From Bacillus chungangensis (GTDB taxonomy: Bacteria; Bacillota; Bacilli; Bacillales; Bacillaceae_C), in assembly GCF_030812995.1 (NCBI RefSeq), contig NZ_JAUSTT010000020.1, forward strand, positions 1 to 64,000: 64,000 bases of DNA, written 5' to 3'. Shown piece by piece: positions 45,519 through 53,862 of the stretch. A program made the translations under genes and the position numbers. Every line of letters begins with the position of its first letter. Positions within the stretch are counted from its first letter, which is position 1. The notes under the pieces were generated by a model. That model did not search any database. It was not told where the DNA came from and worked only from the letters and a program-made list of their open reading frames with translations.

Positions 45519-45538
45519 AAAGGGGAGATGTGAAGTTT

Positions 45539-46462
45539 ATGTTTAATAGAGATTGGAAACGTATTGGATTATTATTGGGATTTTCTCTTCTTATCATCAT
45601 TGCAGGCTGTGGTACTGATAAGAATACCAAAGAGAAGGCCAGTGACAATAGCTCAAAAAACGATGCTGATAAGGTAAACTATACGATTACTGGAATAGAA
45701 CCTGGCGCTGGCATAATGCAGGCAACGGAAAAAGCGCTAAAAGAATATGAAAATCTAGCAGCAGGCTGGAAAGTCGATATTGCTTCAACTGGTGCCATGA
45801 CAGCCGAATTATCGAAAGCGATTGATAAGAAAAAACCTATTATTATAACTGGTTGGACGCCGCATTGGAAATTTGCAAAATATGATTTGAAGTTTTTAGA
45901 GGACCCTAAAGGCATCTATGGAGACGTTGAAGTAATTAAAACGATTGCACGTAAAGGATTAAAGGAAGATATGCCGAATGCTTACCAGATTTTAGAACGA
46001 TTCTACTGGACACCAGAAGATATGGAAAGTGTTATGTTAGCTAGTCAAGACGGTAAAAGCATGGAAGAAGCAGCTAAAGAATGGATAGAAGCAAATATGG
46101 ATAAGATTGCAGAATGGACTGATGGAGTCAATGAGGTGAATGGAACAGCGATCGAACTGGTTCATACCCAATGGGATTCTGAAATGGCTTCTACTAATGT
46201 TGTCGCAGAGGTGCTTCGCCAAAAAGGATTTGATGTCAAAATGACTCCAGTAGATGTAGCTATCATGTTTCAATCCGTTGCTGCTGGTGAAGGGGATGCG
46301 GCAGTTGGTGCTTGGCTCCCTGCTACACACAAAGATGTATATGAAAAATATAAAGATGAACTTGATGACCTTGGTGCGAACCTAGAAGGAGCTAAAATTG
46401 GCTTAGTCGTTCCAATTTATATGGATATTGAGTCAATTGAAGATTTGCCCTTCCCTTCATAA
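45539..46462 (+). CDS. Glycine betaine-type binding lipoprotein, second copy
   Basis: A 307-residue paralogue of the preceding OpuAC. The lipobox IAGC is canonical. The same binding motifs are present: GIEPGAGIMQATEKALKEY, ITGWTPHWKFAKYDLKFLEDP, EVLRQKGFDVKMTPVDVAIMFQSVAAGEGDAAVGAWLP. Trp in IMWQSVA is replaced by Phe, so ligand preference may differ. The ATG at 45539 follows AGGGGAG by 11 nt. A GTG three codons earlier is too close. It lies behind a terminator. Confidence 0.85.
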   Translation: MFNRDWKRIGLLLGFSLLIIIAGCGTDKNTKEKASDNSSKNDADKVNYTITGIEPGAGIMQATEKALKEYENLAAGWKVDIASTGAMTAELSKAIDKKKPIIITGWTPHWKFAKYDLKFLEDPKGIYGDVEVIKTIARKGLKEDMPNAYQILERFYWTPEDMESVMLASQDGKSMEEAAKEWIEANMDKIAEWTDGVNEVNGTAIELVHTQWDSEMASTNVVAEVLRQKGFDVKMTPVDVAIMFQSVAAGEGDAAVGAWLPATHKDVYEKYKDELDDLGANLEGAKIGLVVPIYMDIESIEDLPFPS

Positions 46463-46685
46463 ATAGTTTCCACATAGCTGTCACTATAACGGGGGGGGTA
46501 TTCCCTTATCCCCCACTCATAAGAAGAAGAACACGCAGGCGTCCTCGACGCTTTTTCTTCGTGCGATCCTGATTCAAGAAGCTTTCCTTATCCTGTCGGC
46601 ATGAATCGAGCCTTCACCTAACCGCTTCTGATTCCTCTTACTCTACGAAGTGGGGGTACTACTGCTAGTTAGATGTAGGATAAAT
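46463..46685 (+). repeat. Dispersed hairpin-ended repeat, copy D
   Basis: Starts at the stop of the second betaine-binding gene. It contains CCCCCACTCATAAGAAGAAGAAC, GGCGTCCTCGACGCTTTTTC, TTCGTGCGATCCTGATTCAAGAAGCTTTCC (as in copy B) and the end TTAGATGTAGGATAAA. The 5' hairpin is GGGGGGGG...CCCCC. Confidence 0.75.
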
Positions 46686-46760
46686 TACAGGATTCAATTC
46701 CCTCAAACTTTAGACGTTTGAGAGAATGTTTTATTCACAATGCCTCTTTCTCCTCTATTC

Positions 46761-47708
46761 TTAAAACAATGAAAACGGTAAATAAGGGCTGTCGCTTTTA
46801 ATTTTTAACTTCATACGTTCTAAAAATTTTAATTGCACTTCATTTAAATTATTGGCATACATCATATGATACATATAAGAATAAATTTGGCGAAAATCTA
46901 AAAAGAATGGAATCTGTTGCATCCATTCAGAAGGCAACTGATGCTCCCGCTCATATCCCTTCATAAATGATTGAAAAAAAGCTTTCGCAAAAGCTTCTTT
47001 ACTTTGTGGTTCGGCATCATTACAGGTTTGGACAGCATGGTAAATAACGATTGCAATATCATAAACAAACCAATGGTACTCACAGTCGCCAAAATCCATT
47101 AAAATGAGATTTTTTTTATCATCGATGAAAAAATTATGTTGATGTAAATCATGATGTATGATGCCATAAGCATTTGAAGTTGTTGGCAGCTCTCTTAATT
47201 GCTTCACATATGCTTTCAATCTCTCTTGAATCTCCACATCTACAAAATCCAACTCTAAATAATAGAGAGGATGATCATACCAATTAGGACGCTTTGTTGT
47301 CCTTGGTGTATAATTTTTAGCCAAAGCATGCATCTTCCCCATTGTTCTTCCCCAATTTTCGAATAAATAGTTGTTCCAAGTTTTTGAATCATTCACATTT
47401 ACATGCTGCCCCTTCGCTTTTTCATACACCACTAAATAGTAATTGTCAGCTAGCGGCACTATATAACGGTTATCTATGATTGGCAATGCCTTGCATACCT
47501 GAACATGATGATCGCTTAAATAATCGATCCAATTTAGTTCGGCTTCGATTAATGATAGGCTATTTCCATCTTCCTTAAAAATTTTTAAGATAAAAGGTTT
47601 GTTTTTCACCTCAAAGACGTGATCAAAATAGCCGCCTATTAACTCCACTTCTGAAAATGGCACTTTTAATAATGCGCATGCTTTGAATAAAATCGATTTA
47701 TTCACCAT
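46761..47708 (-). CDS. Aminoglycoside-phosphotransferase-fold kinase
   Basis: A 315-residue small-molecule kinase of the APH/choline kinase/homoserine kinase II group. It has a catalytic loop IIHHDLHQHNFF (H-x-D-x-x-x-x-N), a metal-binding LMDFGDCEYH and an N-terminal lobe with FILKIFKED. The substrate is not known. It is divergent from the candidate peptide operon, but there is no evidence that it belongs to it. The 415 bp upstream (47709-48123) contain a small AAGGCTGC/GCAGC hairpin and the peptide promoter. Confidence 0.75.
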   Translation of the reverse strand: MVNKSILFKACALLKVPFSEVELIGGYFDHVFEVKNKPFILKIFKEDGNSLSLIEAELNWIDYLSDHHVQVCKALPIIDNRYIVPLADNYYLVVYEKAKGQHVNVNDSKTWNNYLFENWGRTMGKMHALAKNYTPRTTKRPNWYDHPLYYLELDFVDVEIQERLKAYVKQLRELPTTSNAYGIIHHDLHQHNFFIDDKKNLILMDFGDCEYHWFVYDIAIVIYHAVQTCNDAEPQSKEAFAKAFFQSFMKGYEREHQLPSEWMQQIPFFLDFRQIYSYMYHMMYANNLNEVQLKFLERMKLKIKSDSPYLPFSLF

Positions 47709-48062
47709 AAAATCACTCCTTTATCGTAAGTCTTATTAAAAAGGCTGCCTAGCAGCTTTTCGTGCAACATCTGAAATAGAGTCTAGCTGTCTATTAGATC
47801 GGTATTTCTATTTCAATAACCTGTATATTTTATACGTTATGATGATTCATAAGTTTCAATATTGAATCTATTCTCATCTCCTTTCCCCTTATCATTAAAA
47901 TAAGCTTTGAAAAAAAGATACAACACAAGGTCTTTCTTATCGTCTATTGGTCTGATTTATTTATGTAACAAGTCTAATATAAAGTACATTTGAACTTTTT
48001 AAATTAGTAAATAAATACTATTCAAACCTATAAATAGTTTATTTTAAAATAAAAATACATAG

Positions 48063-48091
48063 TTGACTATTTATACCATTAACAATATAAT
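48063..48091 (+). promoter_or_regulatory. Sigma-A promoter of the candidate peptide operon
   Basis: TTGACT (48063-48068), exactly 17 bp, TATAAT (48086-48091). A start near 48098 would leave about 26 nt before the peptide start codon. Confidence 0.8.
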
Positions 48092-48123
48092 TAATTATAA
48101 AAGGAAGGAAGGTGGTGCTAGAA

Positions 48124-48171
48124 ATGGTAAAACATGTTAAAGTATACTTCGCTGATAATAAGAAGTGCTAA
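48124..48171 (+). CDS. Candidate ribosomal precursor peptide (15 aa, MccA-like position)
   Basis: ORF MVKHVKVYFADNKKC with two successive stops (TAA TAA). It has a strong ribosome site (AAGGAAGGAAGGTGG, 8 nt before ATG) and a consensus promoter. An intrinsic terminator follows 6 bp after the stop. The peptide is short, basic and hydrophobic, like microcin C precursors (7-20 residues). It sits directly before an MccB-like adenylating enzyme. Known MccA peptides end in Asn and this one ends in Cys, so the modification would be different. Function is inferred from context. Confidence 0.65.
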   Translation: MVKHVKVYFADNKKC

Positions 48172-48176
48172 TAAAA

Positions 48177-48215
48177 AAAGAAGCCGATTCTAAACAAGAG
48201 TTGGCTTCTTTTTAA
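48177..48215 (+). terminator. Terminator between the peptide and the E1-like enzyme
   Basis: AAAGAAGCCGATTC and GAGTTGGCTTCTTT form a 14-bp stem (two G-U pairs) with a 7-nt loop, followed by TTTTT. Partial readthrough would give much peptide mRNA and little enzyme mRNA, as described for the mccA-mccB hairpin. Confidence 0.85.
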
Positions 48216-48286
48216 CAATCGAAAGAATAGTATAAAACTAGAAAATAGAAGGGACTTCTACTTCTGTATGAAAGAGAGGGAAACAT

Positions 48287-49384
48287 TTGCATACATATTG
48301 GCTAAAACAACCAGATGTTCAAGTGGAGGAATCTGAAAATGGACAAATCATTTGTAAATTGTTAAACCGCACAGAAAACATCGTTTATGAGAGTATGAGC
48401 ATGTTTATTGATTTTTTAAATTACTTGCAACAACCTCGTACGTTTCAAGAATTATTGAAATGGGGAGAGCAGCATCAGCTATCAAATCAAACAATGAAAG
48501 AAACATTAAACACCTTATTAGAGGATAAAATCTTATTATCTGGTAATAAACCGTGGAACTTAAAGGGTGAAAATCGTTTATGGAGCTACCTTGCCGCGCA
48601 AACGACTTCTCTCGATAAATTATATGACAGTGAGCAGCATTGGAAGATGAGCAAAGTTGGAATTATCGGTGTAGGCGGGGTTGGAAGTCGTGTCGCACAT
48701 GAATTAGCTGCGATGGGAGTACCTGCTCTTATTCTAGTTGACCCTGATCATGTAAGCAGCCATAATCTAACACACCAAACTTTATATCCTAAAAGTTCGA
48801 TTGGCGAACTGAAAGTGGAAGTGTTAAAGGATATGTTACATGCTCAATTTGGAACGACGATCGAAACTTTACCCTTCCCAATAACACAGACACTATCACC
48901 AAACATATTGGATAAGCTAGAATCATGTTCGGTAGTCATATTATGTGCAGATGAACCTTCAGTAGATACACTAGCTGATTGGATGACACCATATTTAACA
49001 AAGCTTAAAATTGCTCATATTGTTGGCGGCGGCTATCATGGTCATTCTACTAGTACAGGAACCACGATTATTCCAGGGGCAACAGGATGTTGGAAATGCT
49101 ATGATCGCCTTCTCAAGCATGAACAAATGTCGATTGTTCATCAGCATATGTTCGGTATTTCTGGATCATTTAATCCATTGATTCAAATTCTAGCGAGCTT
49201 TATCGTTTCCGATGTTGTTGCGATTATCACACAATTAAGAAAGCCTTTTCTAGTAAATAGAATGGGTGACTTTGATTTAGACACTGGAAAGTTCAAGTGG
49301 AGAACTTGTTCGCGAAACCCTCATTGTCAGATGTGCCAACATGTAGAAGAGGTGGAGATGGTCAATGTCAATCTTGAGTTTTAA
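48287..49384 (+). CDS. E1/ThiF-family peptide-adenylating enzyme, MccB-like
   Basis: A 365-residue protein. Residues 1-115 are a winged-helix-like domain of the sort that clamps a precursor peptide. Residues 122 on are an E1-like adenylation domain with GVGGVG (128-133), VDPD (151-154), NLTHQ (160-164, where relatives usually have an Arg), and Lys176. Zinc-binding Cys pairs are CWKC (268-271) and CQMC (347-350). ThiF/MoeB-type enzymes adenylate a C-terminal carboxylate; MccB does so on the MccA peptide. TTG start with GAGAGGG. The next gene overlaps it by 20 bp. Confidence 0.8.
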   Translation: MHTYWLKQPDVQVEESENGQIICKLLNRTENIVYESMSMFIDFLNYLQQPRTFQELLKWGEQHQLSNQTMKETLNTLLEDKILLSGNKPWNLKGENRLWSYLAAQTTSLDKLYDSEQHWKMSKVGIIGVGGVGSRVAHELAAMGVPALILVDPDHVSSHNLTHQTLYPKSSIGELKVEVLKDMLHAQFGTTIETLPFPITQTLSPNILDKLESCSVVILCADEPSVDTLADWMTPYLTKLKIAHIVGGGYHGHSTSTGTTIIPGATGCWKCYDRLLKHEQMSIVHQHMFGISGSFNPLIQILASFIVSDVVAIITQLRKPFLVNRMGDFDLDTGKFKWRTCSRNPHCQMCQHVEEVEMVNVNLEF

Positions 49385-50267
49385 TCATTTATTACAATTT
49401 CATTCTATCTGGAAAAGTATTCCCTTTGAAACAAAAATAGAAAGGGAACTAGCGAACAGCTTTCTAAAAAAGATCATTGATTCAGAGATAAAAACGAATA
49501 AATCTGAAATAGAAAAAAGACAGAAACAATCCTTTAAGGTCATGAAGCAATTTTCAATGATCAGCTCTATGGCCGAAGAAACCAGCCACTCTTATAGTAT
49601 ATTTATGGAAAAGAGAAAAGCGGCATGGTTGTACTTATCGCTATCGTTATACAATAAACAGTATGACCAAATCATAGAGCCAGAAAGTAATCGTATTTTA
49701 AAAGCTTTTGAACCATTCCATTCTCAAAAGCGGATTATTTTAGCTCCTTTTCATATGGGAATGCATACGATGACGATGCCATTAATCACTCGTTACTGTC
49801 ATAAAAGCACAATACTCGTTAATAGCGAAGAAATAGAGATTATTCGCAAATGGTTGTCTACATACCTTGAGCCCAAATACAATGACTCAACAATGATGGT
49901 TCCAGTCCCTTCCCATACAGGCCCTTTAAAATTTGCAAAAGCTATTATGAGAGGAGAGACGGGCATTATTTTCCCTGAATTTTCGTACGGTATCAACCAG
50001 GATGAAGAGGAAGTTGAATTTTTAGGGGGAACATTTAAAGTGCCAATCGGTGTTTATATCCTTGCTAAGCGGCTCTCGGCAATCGTATACCCAATTGGCT
50101 CAGCTTGGAATCAAGAAACAAACACTGTTCAGTTTATGATTGGCGATCCTCTTGATGCTGGAACAATGCCTCAATTTGACTTTTTACAGCACTTGTTTTC
50201 ACAAGGGGAAAAATGGATTGCCGAACATCCGGAACAATGGTTTTGGGATTATTTAATCGAATCGTGA
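49365..50267 (+). CDS. LpxL/HtrB-like acyltransferase
   Basis: A 300-residue protein of the lysophospholipid-acyltransferase fold. Supporting features are AKAIMRGETGIIFPEF (residues 191-206), FLGGTFKVPIGVYILAKRLSAIVYPIG (219-245) and the LpxL-type ending WIAEHPEQWFWDYL (284-297). The usual H-x4-D/E catalytic pair appears as FHMGMHT (129-135), with His130 but no acid at the expected position. LpxL-like enzymes are otherwise typical of Gram-negative lipid A synthesis. It overlaps the E1-like gene by 20 bp, so it may acylate the peptide product, or provide immunity by acylation. Its function is inferred. Confidence 0.65.
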   Translation: MSILSFNHLLQFHSIWKSIPFETKIERELANSFLKKIIDSEIKTNKSEIEKRQKQSFKVMKQFSMISSMAEETSHSYSIFMEKRKAAWLYLSLSLYNKQYDQIIEPESNRILKAFEPFHSQKRIILAPFHMGMHTMTMPLITRYCHKSTILVNSEEIEIIRKWLSTYLEPKYNDSTMMVPVPSHTGPLKFAKAIMRGETGIIFPEFSYGINQDEEEVEFLGGTFKVPIGVYILAKRLSAIVYPIGSAWNQETNTVQFMIGDPLDAGTMPQFDFLQHLFSQGEKWIAEHPEQWFWDYLIES

Positions 50268-50303
50268 ATGTAAAAAATAAGGTGTAGGAGACCTAATGAT
50301 GAA

Positions 50304-51584
50304 ATGTGGAAATTATTAAGAAATGGTCATTTTACGAAACTATTTTTAGGAAGAATTGTCTCCAATATTGGCGATAGCATGTATGCCATAGCAGCAATGT
50401 GGTTGGTATATGAGTTAACCCAGTCTGCTTTCTATACTGGTTTAGCCGGATTTTTAACGAGGATTCCTCAAGTATTTCAATTTTTAGCGGGTCCGCTTAT
50501 TGATAGATGGCCATTGAGAAAAACATTAGTGGCAACACAATTGTGTCAATTGCTTCTTGTACTCATTATCCCACTTACATATTATACTGGCCATTTAAGT
50601 GTAATGGTTGTTCTTATCATTATGCCATTGATATCTTGCATTCAACAATTTTCTTATCCCGCCCAGACAGTAGCACTGCCAAGGGTGTTAAAAAAAGAAG
50701 AGCTGCTTAAAGGGAATTCGCTGTTTTCCTTCGCGAATCAAGGGATTGATATGACATTCAACGGAATAGCTGGCATACTGATTAGCTTCGTTGGTGCTGT
50801 GACGATTTACTTATACGACTCTATTGTCTTTGCAATCGCATTGTTCTTGTTCTGGTCATTGCCTGCTTTCAAAACAGAAACATATGCGAAAGTGAAAAAA
50901 AAGAAGCTTGGCAAGACAATCAGAGAGTATGGGAAAGAGTTAAAAGAAGGATTTCATTATGTGTTCCATTCTATTATTCGCAAGTTTTTCATTGCTACTA
51001 TTGGTGCGAACTTTATTTTAGGTATAGCCTTTGCTGTCATGCCTGTCTATGCAGATTTTCGCGGCGGTGCTGCTACTTATGGCTTTTTGATGGTAGCATT
51101 TTCGTGCGGCTTTTTAATCGGATCGTTGTTAAGCTCCGTTGCCGGACGTTTTCCTCTTGGTATGATGATGATTGTGACATATGTATGTAGTGCAGCAGCT
51201 TGGAGTGGATCAGCTTTTCTTCCATGGAACATTCCTTCTATCATTTTATATGGAATTGCGCTTATACCACTTGGTGCATCCCAAGTGCTTTTGGCAGCAA
51301 CCGGACAGCGAATCATCCCAAATCAATTGTTAGCGAGAGTTTTTTCCGTTATTTCGAGCATTTCAGCAGCTGCTATGCCTGTTGGCTCGCTTGTTGGTGG
51401 AGCATTAGGCTCTGTTCTAGGCGGACAAATCGTCTTTGCTATCGGCGGTCTTGGTATGTTGTTTATCGCAATCATCTGGCTCATTGTTCCTGAATTGAGA
51501 ACGATTCCACGAATCGATGCCATTGATCCCGATGACTATGGACTCGTTGTAAGATCAACTGAAAATACAATTCCACTCTCTTAA
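50304..51584 (+). CDS. MFS exporter of the peptide operon (MccC-like role)
   Basis: A 426-residue transporter with 12 predicted spans, of the EntS/MFS_3-like group (start LRNGHFTKLFLGRIVSNIGDSMYAIAAMWLVYELT, motif AGPLIDRWPLRKTLV). It lies 36 bp after the acyltransferase, SD TAGGAG. The microcin C exporter MccC is also an MFS protein, so export of the modified peptide and self-protection are the likely roles. A strong terminator closes the operon. Confidence 0.8.
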   Translation: MWKLLRNGHFTKLFLGRIVSNIGDSMYAIAAMWLVYELTQSAFYTGLAGFLTRIPQVFQFLAGPLIDRWPLRKTLVATQLCQLLLVLIIPLTYYTGHLSVMVVLIIMPLISCIQQFSYPAQTVALPRVLKKEELLKGNSLFSFANQGIDMTFNGIAGILISFVGAVTIYLYDSIVFAIALFLFWSLPAFKTETYAKVKKKKLGKTIREYGKELKEGFHYVFHSIIRKFFIATIGANFILGIAFAVMPVYADFRGGAATYGFLMVAFSCGFLIGSLLSSVAGRFPLGMMMIVTYVCSAAAWSGSAFLPWNIPSIILYGIALIPLGASQVLLAATGQRIIPNQLLARVFSVISSISAAAMPVGSLVGGALGSVLGGQIVFAIGGLGMLFIAIIWLIVPELRTIPRIDAIDPDDYGLVVRSTENTIPLS

Positions 51585-51589
51585 TAAGC

Positions 51590-51631
51590 ATAAAAAAAGA
51601 AAAGACGACTCATCATCTTTTCTTTTTTTAT
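51590..51631. terminator. Terminator closing the peptide operon (bidirectional)
   Basis: CATAAAAAAAGAAAAGA and TCTTTTCTTTTTTTATG form a 17-bp A/T-rich stem between the exporter and the convergent ABC-F gene. Confidence 0.85.
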
Positions 51632-51636
51632 GTTAC

Positions 51637-53517
51637 TTATTCATCATAAATGTTGCTTAGTTCCTCATAAAGCTGTTCACATTGATGCATTAATTGCTGT
51701 TTTTCCTCATATATCTGCTGGAGCACTTCCAATTGCTCTTCATGCGCCAATTTCTCCGCTAGCAAATCGATGCTTGCTTCCAACTGTTCTATCTGCGCTT
51801 CTAGCGTATTGATTAAGTCTTCTTGATTGTTCTTCGCTGCAAAAGTTGCTTTGTTTTTTACTCGTTTTGTTTCAACCTCTGCTTGCTGCTCCAGCTCACT
51901 TCGCTTTTGCTTAGCCCAGTCGTAATTCCCTGCGAAACCTTGTATAGATTGATCTTGAATCCAATAAATTTTTTCAAACAACCGATTAAGAAAATAACGA
52001 TCATGCGAAATAGCAATAATGGTGCCGTTAAATTTTTCCAGCGCCTCCTCTAACACTTCACATGATTCAATATCTAAGTGATTTGTCGGTTCATCCAATA
52101 TTAATACATTAACATCTTGATACATAAGCTGAGCCAAACGAAGCCGTACTCTTTCTCCACCACTTAATTGTGAAGCTTGACGAAACACTGAATGTCCATA
52201 AAATAAAAATTTGGCTAATATGTGCCTTGCCTCCGCTTCTGTCACCTGTACTTGACTTCGAAAGGCTGCTAAAACAGTTCCATTCTGTTCTTTATCCATT
52301 ACAAACTGCGACAAATAGCCAACTTTTACATTGCTGCCAATTTTAACGTCGCCGTGATCTGGATTCAGCTTTTGCAGCATGATTTTGACCAATGTTGATT
52401 TTCCCGAACCATTATCTCCAACAATCGCAACCCTCTCTTGATAGCGAACATGCATATTAACATCTTGAAAAAGGCTTTTGTTGTGAAAAGTCTTTGACAC
52501 ACTCTTCAACATGATCACATCATTCCCGCTGCGATGATTAGCATCAAAGTTAAGTGTTAGCTTCTTGCGATTTATGTTGGGCTTATCTAGCTTTATCATT
52601 TTTTCTAATGCTTTTTCCATGCTTCTCGCTCGTTTATGCAAACCTTCATTTGGAGGGTTTGCTCGATTCGCCCATTCCTTTAATTTTTTAATCGCTTCTT
52701 TCATTTTTTTGATTTTTTTCTGCTGTTCTTGATATTGATGAAATGCTTGTAACAGCCGCTTCTCCTTTTCTTCTACATAACCGGTGAAATTTGTTTCATA
52801 GAAATGAAGTTCACCGTCTTCTAATTCATAGATTTTATTCACTACTTTATCTAAAAAATAGCGATCATGAGAGATGACGACTACAGTGCCTTGATACGTT
52901 GCTAAAAATGATTCCAGCCATTCTACTGCACGAATATCTAAATGATTTGTCGGTTCATCCAATAGCAGCAAGGCAGGTTTTTTCAACAGCATCATGCCGA
53001 GGCCAACTTTTGTCTGCTCACCCCCACTTAAACTAGAAAATAATCGATCTTTCAAAGCTTCCATTTGCAGCCCATTTACAATCCTGTCAATCGCTGCTTC
53101 TATTTCGTATCCACCTTCATGCGTAAATTGATCTTGGAGCCTTCCATAAGCTGCTAAATGAGCTTGCAACTTTCCATTATCACGTTCAGAAGCCATTCTT
53201 TTTTCTAACTCTTTCATTGCTTTTTCGATCTCCATTAATTCATGAAAAACTGATTTTAAAAGTGCTGCTACAGTTATGTCATTTTCAAAGCTAGGAAGCT
53301 GTTCCAAATAGCCAATCTTGACGCCCTTTTTCCAATGCAATTGTCCTTCATCCATCATTTCCATTTTTGACAGTAAGCGAAGAAGCGTCGACTTTCCGCT
53401 TCCATTTCGACCAACTAATCCAATTCTGTCTCCCTCGTGGATATCAAAAGTAATTTCCGCAAAAATATTTGTTCCTCCATATGACTTCGTTAATTTTTGT
53501 CCGCTGCATATAATCAT
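51637..53517 (-). CDS. ABC-F family ATPase (translation factor/antibiotic-resistance type)
   Basis: A 626-residue soluble protein with two ABC ATPase domains and no membrane part. Domain 1 has GRNGSGKST, SLSGGEQTKVGLG and LLLLDEPTNHLD. Domain 2 has GDNGSGKST, LSGGERVRLRLAQ and LILDEPTNHLD. Between them is the basic linker that reaches the ribosomal P/E-site region. A C-terminal coiled coil (KNNQEDLINTLEAQIEQLEASIDLLAEKL) follows. ABC-F proteins rescue or protect ribosomes. The attenuator upstream favours an antibiotic-resistance role. The ATG at 53517 follows GGAGGAG. It is not clearly YfmR, YdiF or VmlR. Confidence 0.85.
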   Translation of the reverse strand: MIICSGQKLTKSYGGTNIFAEITFDIHEGDRIGLVGRNGSGKSTLLRLLSKMEMMDEGQLHWKKGVKIGYLEQLPSFENDITVAALLKSVFHELMEIEKAMKELEKRMASERDNGKLQAHLAAYGRLQDQFTHEGGYEIEAAIDRIVNGLQMEALKDRLFSSLSGGEQTKVGLGMMLLKKPALLLLDEPTNHLDIRAVEWLESFLATYQGTVVVISHDRYFLDKVVNKIYELEDGELHFYETNFTGYVEEKEKRLLQAFHQYQEQQKKIKKMKEAIKKLKEWANRANPPNEGLHKRARSMEKALEKMIKLDKPNINRKKLTLNFDANHRSGNDVIMLKSVSKTFHNKSLFQDVNMHVRYQERVAIVGDNGSGKSTLVKIMLQKLNPDHGDVKIGSNVKVGYLSQFVMDKEQNGTVLAAFRSQVQVTEAEARHILAKFLFYGHSVFRQASQLSGGERVRLRLAQLMYQDVNVLILDEPTNHLDIESCEVLEEALEKFNGTIIAISHDRYFLNRLFEKIYWIQDQSIQGFAGNYDWAKQKRSELEQQAEVETKRVKNKATFAAKNNQEDLINTLEAQIEQLEASIDLLAEKLAHEEQLEVLQQIYEEKQQLMHQCEQLYEELSNIYDE

Positions 53518-53575
53518 GCCATTTCTCCTCCATTTTTGTATCATTCGTGTAAATGCCTTTTAAAGAAACGAAAAA

Positions 53576-53604
53576 ACCCATGGGAAAGAAATCCTCCCAT
53601 GGGT
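53576..53604 (-). terminator. Second attenuator terminator before the ABC-F gene
   Basis: ACCCATGGGA and TCCCATGGGT form a 10-bp stem followed on the minus strand by TTTTTT, only 59 bp before the ABC-F start codon. Confidence 0.75.
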
Positions 53605-53634
53605 AAAAAAAGCCTGAACATGTAAAATCACGAC

Positions 53635-53658
53635 AAAAAAGAGAGCAAGCATGCTCTC
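53635..53658 (-). terminator. First attenuator terminator before the ABC-F gene
   Basis: GAGAGCA and TGCTCTC form a tight stem followed on the minus strand by TTTTTT, 46 bp after the leader peptide stop. Confidence 0.75.
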
Positions 53659-53704
53659 CCAGTTATTTTACGATTCTATAGGGAAAAAGAGATGTCTCAC
53701 CGTT

Positions 53705-53830
53705 TTATTTCCATATTATGTTATTGAAAAAGGGCACACTTGTCCCGTTAGCAATAACAACAGAAAAAATTGCACGGCGAATATAAAGGAACTCGATCCA
53801 TTGTACTCGTGCAATAACGGCTTGACTCAT
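53705..53830 (-). CDS. ABC-F leader peptide (41 aa)
   Basis: An ORF of 41 codons beginning MSQAVIARVQWIEFLYIRRA and ending NNIIWK, with an ideal ribosome site (AAGGAGGTGAAAGAG before ATG). It lies between a promoter (53863-53891) and two intrinsic terminators. This is the layout of ribosome-mediated attenuation. Slow translation of the leader under antibiotic stress would disrupt the terminators and switch on the ABC-F gene. Confidence 0.7.
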   Translation of the reverse strand: MSQAVIARVQWIEFLYIRRAIFSVVIANGTSVPFFNNIIWK

Positions 53831-53862
53831 CTCTTTCACCTCCTTATATTTGGTCACCTTTT

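Noticed and set aside
48269-48340. ATG at 48269 as an alternative peptide start just before the E1-like gene
   Set aside because: Out of frame with the enzyme, no ribosome site of its own, and it reads into the enzyme's SD and start.
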